Positions 56,226-64,000 of a stretch of DNA of 64,000 nt are shown piece after piece. Position numbers and translations under genes: made by a program. The DNA comes from Conus ventricosus (Eukaryota; Mollusca; Gastropoda; Neogastropoda; Conidae): the NCBI GenBank assembly GCA_018398815.1, contig CM031614.1, positions 50,471,615-50,535,614 of the forward strand, read 5' to 3'. The notes below the pieces were generated by a model. That model had not been told where the DNA came from and made no database searches. It saw nothing but the letters and a program-made list of their open reading frames with translations. Every line of letters begins with the position of its first letter. Position 1 is the first letter of the stretch.

Positions 56226-56626
56226 AAGCTTACATTGTGTCTCCACTCATCAATCTTCAATCATTTGGTTGGCGGAGAGGATGCCAGACATTTTCTGTTC
56301 GCACGAAAATGCGATACTCGTAAATGGCATTTTTCTTATTTCAATTTTCATGTGGATGAATATACGGTGGGGATGGAGGGTGATAGGGAGACAGTAGAGT
56401 TAGAGTGAGAGAGAGAGTAGAGATAGGAGGAAGGAGAGAGAGAGGAGAGGGAGAGAGAGAGAGAGAGAGGAGGGGTGGTGGGCAGTAAGGGGTTGAGGCC
56501 GCGGGTCGCAGAAGGGCAGGGGTGTGGATCGTGAACGACTGTGCATGTTTTACAGGTGCTGCGGTGCCCAAGGTGGTAGAACGGGCTGGTACGGTGCAGA
56601 CCGATAGCAGTTGACTCGCATCCTGA
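56226..56626. repeat. Modules G-R, copy 2, with (GA)n
   Basis: It contains ATCTTCAATCATTTGGTTGG, a GA tract at 56405-56470 and the R words shared with 30640-30790. Confidence 0.75.
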
Positions 56627-56950
56627 TATTATTATTTCGGGTATTTATATAGCGCTATCCTCGGTTCACAGAACCACGCTCTAAGCGCTTTACAATAAAC
56701 ACTCCTCACTACTGTCAACGGGCTTGCCTACCAGGTAGAGCCGGCCGAAGAGCAGCTACTGGCGCTCATTCGTCGTTTCCCGTACCATTCAAATATCAGT
56801 CACTCATTTTCATTTATCTCTTTATTCCTCCAGTTTCTCAGTCACTCATTTTCATTTATCTCATTTATTCTCCAGTTTCTCAATAAGGATTGAAGCGATG
56901 TTTATACGTGTCCTCCACTTCCACCGGTACACGATGGCACACGACAACAG
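56627..56950 (+). mobile_element. SINE- or MITE-like insertion in module R
   Basis: The insert is absent from the sister site at about 30797. It carries TTTATATAGCGCTATCC and TAAGCGCTTTACAATA, halves of an inverted motif common in animal repeat elements, and an internal duplication of TCAGTCACTCATTTTCATTT at about 56801 and 56835. Confidence 0.5.
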
Positions 56951-57540
56951 CGTTTTCCTTCAGTCACAGTTTGGGTCTTTTTGTTCTTTCGACCAGGCCA
57001 TGTATGCATAATGTACACACACACACACACACACACCACACCACAACGGGCAAAATAAATGAAGTGGTGGACCATCATCCAGGCATTTGTTACCTCATCG
57101 AAATATCCAAGCGTCTTATGTCTTGGTAACGACAATGAATCAACTGTTAAATCCTACGTTAAGGTGTATGGCTTGGGAGGAGTGTGGAGGGGGGGGGAGG
57201 GCGGGGGGAGTAGCAGGAAGTTTTGTTCCTACACTCGTTGAAATCCTTGCCAGGGACTCATTAACGGCATACAACAAGTCAATTCGGGAGATTCCGTACG
57301 TAGGGAGAGAGACACACCAACAAGCCATTAAACATATTACGTACAAAAAAACAGCACCATCCGACCTACAGACTTTTAGGCAGATACGCTCTCACGATGG
57401 TCGCGCCAGCTCCGCTTCATTCTGCCATCCCTTTTCTGCAGTGAACAGTTGTGAGAACACACAAACCCACACACATGCACACACACAACACCACACACAC
57501 ACACACACACAACCACCACAACCAACCCTCACCCCTCCAT
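56951..57540. repeat. Modules R(end)-Q, copy 2, with CA tracts
   Basis: Aligns with 30800-31290. CA tracts are at 57014-57042 and 57465-57512. Confidence 0.75.
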
Positions 57541-58050
57541 AAGCTATAGAAAAATATTAAACTGGGTTCTTGTAAACCTCACGTGGTCACGCTAGAAACA
57601 AAACACGGCAGGTGGGAGCGATCAATGACCTTTCAAAAAGGAAAAAAATGGTTGGACGTTGGGACTATGCATGGAATATAAATGAAATGGAGAGAAGGCT
57701 CACATGCTTTTTTAAAAAATTCTCAAAGATCACTTAACTGCTAGCTATTAGCTTTCGGGAGCCCTTGTGGATCGATGGTAGCTAAGAAATCCAAGCAACT
57801 GTACACAATAGTACCTCGGGTTGTGTGGCGGGGCCTCGGCGGTGATCCATGCACCCACAACAGGATGTGGACCAACGCAGTGTAGCTTTCCGACAAGGGA
57901 GAGATAAACGTGTTGAAATCCACCTTCTTGAAATCCAGTTTCCTCCCCCTACTATTGGACAGCCGAGATGGCATGAGGGGCGGGAGGAGGGGAAGTGGAG
58001 GCTCGGAGGGAGAGGGGGAGGGGGCGGGGTGGGTTTTCTTAAAATCCAGC
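57541..58050. repeat. Module S, copy 2
   Basis: Aligns with 31300-31800. Confidence 0.75.
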
Positions 58051-58380
58051 GAGCGGCGCGAGCGAAAACGAGAGAGAGAGAGAGAAGAGCGAGTGCCGGT
58101 GCGTGCGGTTTGCGCAGCAGCAGCGTCACTGCTACTCCGCATTTTGTGAACCGAATACTTAAATCCGAGAATTTTTGTTCTGGTTGATTTTTAATAATAA
58201 AAAAAAAAAAACTACAGACAGCTCTTACTTGCTATGTAAAAAACCATATTTGCCGAAAAAACCCTTTTTTGGGGAGGACCACGTTTGGTTTTCAAGAGAG
58301 AAGCTAAAGAACGCCGAAGTGGGACGAGGAGGGGAGGGGGGAATCGGTGGGGAGTGGGGATAGAGTCCGTGTTTATTTTC
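58051..58380. repeat. (GA)n plus module H, copy 4
   Basis: Short GA tract at 58069-58085, then H sequence as in 31861-32140. Confidence 0.8.
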
Positions 58381-58560
58381 AAATCTTACCTAGCTACCAG
58401 TTACCGCTCCACAGCCGAGGAAAACTGTCAAAGCGTCCCTTTAAATCATTTTTTTTTTTCAGTCTGCAAGTCTTGTATCTCGGGCAATGCAGAAGCAGCC
58501 CGTTTCATCAGGTAAAGGCGCCGTGTGCGTCACGGACCTCAACACCATGTACTGTATATA
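58381..58560. repeat. Module I, copy 3, split by Tc1
   Basis: Same as 28946-29110, but ends at TACTGTATATA, where the Tc1 element begins. The rest (TAGACCATCCACTCG) resumes at 61140. Confidence 0.85.
58463..58511 (+). other. Candidate plus-strand micro-exon, copy 3
   Basis: Forty-nine bases between TTTTTTTTTTCAG and CAG|GTAAAG. Confidence 0.3.
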
Positions 58561-58735
58561 CAGGGTCGAACGTTAATTAAGACCACTTATTCACAGTCTC
58601 ACAAAACATAGAAAGAAAAAACGAACCAACGTCAGCAAACTTTATACTGTTTTAATTTCATTATCACGTGAACACATTTTGTCACTTTCATCGAAAAAAA
58701 AAATCATTCCTTTTGATTAGACGGGAGTCCCCCCA

Positions 58736-58769
58736 ACCCCCCCCCCCACCCCCCCCCCCCCCCCCCCCC
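58736..58769 (+). repeat. Poly-C tract in Tc1
   Basis: A C run interrupted by one A, near the 3' end of the transposase. Confidence 0.85.
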
Positions 58770-58799
58770 GGAGGCCCGATATGGACTACCCCCAAATTG

Positions 58800-60761
58800 A
58801 CATTTACAAAAGAGGTTTCTTACAGTCTGGATCAAAACCAAGTGAGCCCACCCCCCCACCCCCCCCACCTCGTGCTGCCACACAATCACACAGCGTGCTC
58901 ATGGTGTTGTCTGGTCTTGTAATGAGTTCCTGGGGGAGGTTTGACCACTCCTGCGGCAGGTAGTGCAGCCAGCTTTGTCGATTGCGGAACAGGGTGATTT
59001 TCTGAACTCTCCTCCACGCTCGCCCCAGATGTTTCATAGGGTTCATGTCGGGCTTTGTATGCCGGCATGGCATCCGGGTGATGCACAGCCTCTCTCCTTC
59101 TTACTCTTTCATCCGAGTCTTCCCTCGCTTTTCTCTCCAAATTTTATACTAATCTACCAAATTTTATCCCACCTACCCACCCCAATTCCTCTCCGTTTTG
59201 CTCTGCTATCTTTCTCTCCTTTCTCCCTTCCTTCCTCACCTCTCTCTCCTACACCACCTCTCTTTCTTCTTCCATCTCCCCTCTTCCTCTCCTCCTCTTT
59301 TACTCCCCAATCTTCTATGCCCCTACTATTGCTCTCTCTCCCCATCTCTCCTTTCTTGCACCCATACCCCATCTTCTCCTTTCTCTCTTCCTTTCATGGA
59401 CGTCCTTGTTCTCCCACTTCTCGTCGTGTATGACTGTGCAGGTTGTTATCCTTCTCATCTTCAGTTTTACTACCTTCTTTCACTTTCACTTCTCTTCTTG
59501 TCTGCCCCCTCCACACCTTCCGTCTCATTCTATCTCCCTTTTCTATCTCCTTCCTCTCTCCTCCTTCACTCCCTCAAAAATACTCATATCCCCCACTCCC
59601 ACCCATACTTAATCACCTTAAAACCAGCTCTCACTTTCTCTTAGTCCACTCAGGTGTGGGGTGGGGGACTCCCCTGTCTACCTCACACTTCCATTCCTCC
59701 TTATTCTCTCATTCTTCCCCTCTTCCCCTACTATCACTCCTCCTTGCCACTACTTCTTACTCACTACCTCTCCTCTCCTTTACCTATCCCATCTTTCCTA
59801 GCCTAGTCCTACTCAACTCTCTCTCACACTCTTCGCCCACCCTCACTACCTTTTCTTTACTTCCTCTGTGGGGGGGAGGGTTACTCTACTCTCTCCTGCC
59901 CTCCTTCCTTTCTCTATGACACTATATCGTTCCGACTCTTTTGTTCTGCTCTTCTCCTCGTCTTCCATTCCTATACCCTACCTTCTATGCACCACAAAAG
60001 TGTTCACGGCTCGACAAACGATGTGGGGTGGATTAGCGTCATGAACAAGCCTGCGGCCCCAACTGCTGGAGTGCTGGGACATACCAAAAACGCCGTAAAA
60101 TCTCACTGCAATGTTAGCGTTGGCCGTTCAGGTTGCCATCCAAAATGGTACAGGGGAGTTTGTTGGTGACTGCCGATGCCCCCCCCATACCATGACGGAG
60201 GCCACCCACAACGCGAAGAACCTCTGGATGGGACTATCTGCCGTGCTCCCTGAGACGCCGCCACACCGAATGCGTCCAATCTCGGGGCTTCATCTGGAAC
60301 TTGGGATAGCGGTGAAAAGCCACCATCCGCCACTGAGCGGGATCCATGTTCGGATGAGCTGTGCACCAGGCCAGGCGACATGGCCCGGTGGGCTCAGGTC
60401 AGTTTTGGTTTCCGGATCCTGGGCGCTTTGCTCGAAGGTTGGTCAGCATTGAGGCGCGCGTATGGTCATCTCACACACTGTGTTAGTGGCAGCTGGGCCG
60501 ACGCTGATGGTGTTGGTGGTGGTGGTCCTGGTGAAGTGCATGTCTGCGGATGAACCTGTCTTCTCTTGCAGTGGTCTTCTTTGGCTGGCCTGGACGGGGT
60601 CTCTCTTTGACAGTGCAGTGCTTGAAAACGTGTCTCTCAGCCGAATGATAACGGAGTGGGACACTTGCATCTTCTGGCCATTCTCGAACACAACTCGATC
60701 CTGCAGCCATGCAATAGCCCGGAGTCCGGTTCCAAAATCGAGACAGCTTGCGTCTTGGCAT
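58800..60761 (-). pseudogene. Tc1 transposase, interrupted and inactive
   Basis: It starts near 60761 with MPRRKLSRFWNRT. The DNA-binding helix-turn-helix region follows with RYHSAERHVFKHC and the RPRPGQPKKTTAREDRFI linker (about 60560-60610). The second catalytic Asp lies in VHDANPPH (about 60022-60046), then VNTFVVHRR (about 59980-60005). A CT-rich insert of about 900 bp separates this from the C-terminal part KPDMNPMKHLGRAW (about 59020-59062), where the usual NPIEHLW has Glu replaced by Lys. The catalytic triad is therefore incomplete. Further frameshifts occur between. Confidence 0.82.
59080..59985 (+). repeat. Long polypyrimidine-rich block inside Tc1
   Basis: About 900 bp of C/T-rich sequence (CTCC, TTCTC, CCTCTC words), purine-rich on the transposase strand, with small interruptions such as GGTGTGGGGTGGGGG. 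It separates two conserved blocks of the transposase that are normally only tens of residues apart. Confidence 0.8.
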
Positions 60762-61139
60762 TTTTGTGTTATGAAGAATTATGCACGTTAAGTGCTTTTC
60801 AGGGGCATTCCAGTTAAATGCTTTGCAATGCATTGGTTTGTGGCACGTGAATTTGGAATTTCAGTTGCAAAAACCGTTTGAAGCAGTGTTCACTCTTGCC
60901 CTTAAAAATCAAGCAATTTTGACAACAATATGCAACTTTCAACCCCCCCCCCCCCCCCCTGCTGCGCAGCACGTGACAATAAGATGGCTTTCGCAGCTTT
61001 GCGGGAATACTCTGTTAACCCCTAAAACCTTTCCCCAGTCGAATTCTTCGAAAAAAGCATTGCTTTTATTTTTGGCCAATATCAAACAGAACGGGGCCCT
61101 TTTTCGGGAAGTGGTCCTTTAATTAGGGTTCGACCCCTG

Positions 61140-61700
61140 TAGACCATCCACTCGCTGAAGGGGTGTAGGATGCGGGGGGGTTGGGGGTGGGGGGGGGAGG
61201 GGGAGAAAGAGGCGGGCAGGGCGGAGGGCACTAGGGCAATACTGTGTGGGAGGAAAAGGGTTTTATGGTGAGGTTGGGCGATCAAAAATCCCCCCTACAT
61301 TCCCTCCTCCCCCCCCCCCCCCCCCCTCTCACCACCCCCTGCCGGACTGGAGGGACGTCAACACTCACCGATTTGTATATGTCGTGAATGGCCACGAATT
61401 GGCGTCGCATTCACATGTCCAGGAGTTGCAGGTGGCGTAGTCCAGGCAGCCCCCAGCACTGCAGTCAGTCTCTCCAGCCTTGAGCACTGTCAACAAGATG
61501 ACGTCCATCATGACACTGAATGAAAGGAAAGAATCACACACACACACACACACTCACACGGCCTTCGTCTTCCTGTCGTGGTGACGTTGTTTCCCCTATC
61601 ATTCACCACCACCACCACCACCCATCCCCCATTCCGACTGAGAACGAAGACAGGATCGCCGAGACCACGAAAATCAACCTGTGTTGGCCGCTATCTAATC
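61140..61700. repeat. Module J flank, copy 3
   Basis: Aligns with 29110-29880 and 32310-33012, with the same GTGTGGGAGGAAAAGGGTT word. C tract at 61306-61326. Confidence 0.8.
61369..61486 (-). pseudogene. Cysteine-rich exon J3, damaged
   Basis: Acceptor TTGTTGACAG and donor GTGAGT (complement of 61363-61368) are kept. The first five cysteines are in frame (LKAGETDC and CLDYATC, then CECDAN), but the exon is 118 bp against 120 in J1 and J2. One base is lost after GCCAAT and the last cysteine codon is gone. Confidence 0.55.
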
Positions 61701-61816
61701 AAAGCTCGTTGTGAACAGCCTTCCATCCGCTTTACGGGAATTCCCGCTCTGGCTGACCTTGCTGACCTTGGCTAAACGTCGACACTGTGGGCAAGGATCA
61801 GTGGGGTTACTCGAAG

Positions 61817-61822
61817 GGTGTG

Positions 61823-61852
<30 letters not shown>
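61817..61852 (+). repeat. Poly-G tract
   Basis: About 28-36 G residues. Confidence 0.85.
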
Positions 61853-61855
<3 letters not shown>

Positions 61856-62097
61856 AAGGGTGGAGGAAAATATGGGGAGGGTGTTACTCTGCGCTTATGT
61901 TCAAACCAGCCTTGGGTTTTATTCCACTTGACATATGAAAGCAGAAGCGGGAGGAGCGGGGTAGGGTGGAGATGGAAAGGGGGAGGGGTGGGGGCGGGTG
62001 TCTCCAAGACAAGTTCGTTTAGGATGGGACCACTTTTAAAAGATTTCAGAAACAAAACCAAATATTTCCTAAATAACTGGGTGGGGAAGACAGCTTG

Positions 62098-62170
62098 GCC
62101 ACACACACATGCGCGCGCACACACACACACACGCACACACACACGCACACACACACCGCGCGCGCACACG
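62098..62170 (+). repeat. (CA)n/(CG)n microsatellite
   Basis: Corresponds to the CA tract at 38993-39025 in the other K unit. Confidence 0.9.
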
Positions 62171-62361
62171 ATCATAATGTTAACTACCATCACTCACCAT
62201 TTGGGGTTGTCTTTTTACCCCCTTGTACCATCCCTCCCCCCTCCCCACCTCACACCTTGATTTCTGCACTCACAACTTGTATCCACACACACCCCTCCCC
62301 ATCCCCTCGTCCGCCCTCCCCTCCTCCACGCCCCTCCCTCTCTCAATACCCTCGCACTCAC

Positions 62362-62549
62362 CACATGTCTTGTCCGCCTTTAAAACTTTCTTGGTATCGG
62401 TGCAAATGCATTCCGTCTTCGCGTCATTGGCGGTTGTATTAGCTGGACAGCCACACTCAAGAGTACCACCAGCAGCCGGACACCCCAGCAGCGGTAAACC
62501 ACGCAATCCTCGGTGCTGCTGGCGTTACAAGGGCCACCGATCTTCACCC
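62362..62549 (-). pseudogene. Cysteine-rich exon K2 (two single-base insertions)
   Basis: The acceptor is CCATGAACAG and the donor GTGAGT (complement of 62356-62361). It opens VKIGGPCNASSTEDC in phase 1. Two extra bases in homopolymer runs (TTT and GGGG, about 62493-62502) shift the frame. After them CPANTT, AKTECIC and LKADKTC follow in the K pattern and reach the donor in phase 1. Without those two bases the length would be 186 bp and symmetric. Both extra bases lie in runs, so consensus error is as likely as decay. Confidence 0.52.
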
Positions 62550-63285
62550 CTGTTCATGGTAAAAAAGACAGTGAGCCTGACAGGAGTAGGGAGGGCAAAA
62601 CCACAGGGGCTCCCTACCCTACCCCCAAAAGGGGGCAAACTCCCACTCCCTCCACTTCCCTTCCCTTCCCCTGCGTACCCTCCCCCCCTCCCCCCCACCT
62701 TTCCTCCTCCTCCTTTTCCCTCCTTTCCAAGAAGGGGGTTTTTGTTCAGTGTGTTTGGGGACATCTGGGCTGCTTTTTTTCTCTTCACTTTAATGTAACC
62801 TCTCTCTGCCGCCAGTCACGGTGATGGAAGTTTGATACAAAGCAAACGAGCAACGGAAATGTATTGACGGGGAAGGTTGGGGAGGAGTGAGGGGGAGGTA
62901 GTGTTGGAGGAGGACGGACGTGGAGGGCGGGAGGAGAAAAGTGTGGTTCCACTGTGTTTTCCTGTGTGTATACGTGTGCGTGTGGCCCGTGTGTGTGTGG
63001 TGGGGTGTGTGTGTGTGTGTGTGTGGTGTTGTTTTTGTGTGTGTGCGCGTGTGCGTGTTTGCGATTGTGGTAAATTATAAGATGGAAGGGGGAATAGTGA
63101 ATTAGTAAATAGTAAATCCCTGTCTGAAAATATTAATGAGATTCCATCTGTTTGTTTCCCCTTTTTGTGAATGTAGAGATACAAATAATGCCTAGGTCAG
63201 TCACTACCTCACCAAGGAAATATACTGACAATAATAACATGCATATAAACTATAACATTAAGGGTGTTTTGGGAGACGGACCCAT
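62550..63285. repeat. Module K flank, copy 2
   Basis: Aligns with 39374-40085. TG tract at 62985-63025. Confidence 0.8.
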
Positions 63286-63309
63286 CTCTCTCTCCTCTCT
63301 GTCTGTCTC

Positions 63310-63640
63310 TCTTTTACATTTATATAGAGAACAGTGTTAATGAAAAATTTAAATGTCCGTTCTGCAGAAACACACCAGAAACTGAATTGCATTTTGTTCT
63401 GTATGTCCTCTGTACGATGAAATAAGAAACGAATTTATTCAGCCCCAAAAATTTCCATAAGCCACGTATGTTTAAATTTTTACCTACTTATGTCAAGTGA
63501 AAACGAATTTTTGTGTTTTAAGGTTATCTAATTTTGTTTACAAAGCGTTAACTTAAGGGTGCAGTTTATTCAGTTTAAATGATTCTTGTTGTGCTATTTT
63601 TCTCCCATGTTATGGGCCAGAGGCCTGACTTTAAAAACAT
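63310..63640 (+). pseudogene. LINE C-terminal fragment
   Basis: It reads NEKFKCPFCRNTPETELHFV and then, after a frameshift, sequence resembling PKYFHKPxMFKFL. It is the C-x2-C..H zinc-knuckle end of the same LINE family as 27888-28572. It lies between two CT tracts that are fused in the sister copy. Confidence 0.7.
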
Positions 63641-63664
63641 TTTTGAACTCTGTCTGTCTCTCTC

Positions 63665-64000
63665 TCTTTCAATTTGTGTAAGTTTGGTGCATGGGGAATC
63701 ATGGTAATTGTTGTGTAGATTGCCTGTTTGCATCGCTGCTAGGTTCTTCTGATCTTTCCATCTTGTTTCCTATCTTTTTTTTTAAACTGATTTCTACAAA
63801 TTTCCCTATATGATATTCATCATTTTTCTTCCTCTCTACGTGTCAATGTTGATTATGGGAATCCGCCAAAGTTTTGTTGTCAAATTTTCCGTCACTGAGC
63901 ACAGTATAAGCATTTGCTTGTTGCTTCCCTTCAATAAGCTGTTTAAGGGACACATCTGTTCAATAAGAAATTTAAAAGAAAAGAAAAGAAAAACGATATT
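63665..64000 (+). mobile_element. LINE 3' untranslated tail, copy 2
   Basis: Nearly the same as 40137-40460. It ends CAATAAGAAATTTAAAAG with an A-rich tail at the window edge. Confidence 0.65.

Larger units (their letters stand above)
58561..61139 (-). mobile_element. Tc1-like DNA transposon with internal pyrimidine tract
   Basis: Ends CAGGGTCGAAC...TTAATTAA (58561-58586) and the complement at 61111-61139 form imperfect terminal inverted repeats of about 28 bp. TA flanks both sides (58559-58560 and 61140-61141). The sister modules at 29097 and 32293 carry the unfilled site TGTATATAGACC with a single TA. The total is 2,579 bp; without the roughly 900-bp CT-rich block it would be about 1.7 kb, the usual Tc1 size. 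Confidence 0.9.

Overview
This is a piece of a eukaryotic nuclear genome, not a bacterial or viral replicon. It shows intron-sized spacing, short candidate exons with GT/AG borders, LINE, SINE, Tc1 and Polinton elements, and very dense microsatellites. A lophotrochozoan, most likely a marine mollusc, is my inference from the transposon mix and from the repeated secreted-type cysteine-rich exons; nothing in the window proves the species. It is an assembly scaffold with a 1,000-N gap (48284-49283) and at least one stretch of poor base quality (about 8.3-16.8 kb).

Layout. 1-16.8 kb: one 15.8-kb Polinton/Maverick transposon (557-16321) sits inside a satellite-like array of about 40-bp palindromic units. 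A decayed integrase (+) and protein-primed family B DNA polymerase (-) can be read in its left half. The right half, where capsid, protease and ATPase genes would be expected, is too error-rich to read. 16.7-64 kb: a long composite segmental duplication. Modules that I call A-B-C-D-E-F-G-R-Q-S-H-I-J-P-K-L recur two to five times in the same order and orientation, with local deletions.

Genes. Modules A, J, K and L, and two further sites (M, N), each hold a short minus-strand exon for a cysteine-rich domain. J, K and M share a C-x4/5-C-x-C-x12-C core. Where intact, these exons open in phase 1 and close in phase 1, as expected for shuffled extracellular modules. The simplest reading is one large minus-strand gene (or tandem paralogues) for a secreted or membrane multi-domain cysteine-rich protein, whose K-J-A exon cassette was copied with its introns. 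Several copies carry indels, so the array mixes plausible exons with decaying ones, or contains consensus errors.

Mobile elements have landed in individual copies. Comparison with sister copies shows empty sites for a Tc1 element (58561-61139, TA target), a Tx1/L1-like LINE (33013-37550), a LINE tail (27.9-28.57 kb) and a SINE-like insert (56.63-56.95 kb). A further LINE (20.18-23.85 kb) is in permuted order around a tRNA-derived SINE. LINE RNase H remnants lie at 43.1-44.1 kb (-) and 45.2-46.1 kb (+), each abutting a TG microsatellite. Most open frames in this window are shadows of microsatellites or of poly-G/poly-C tracts and are not annotated.
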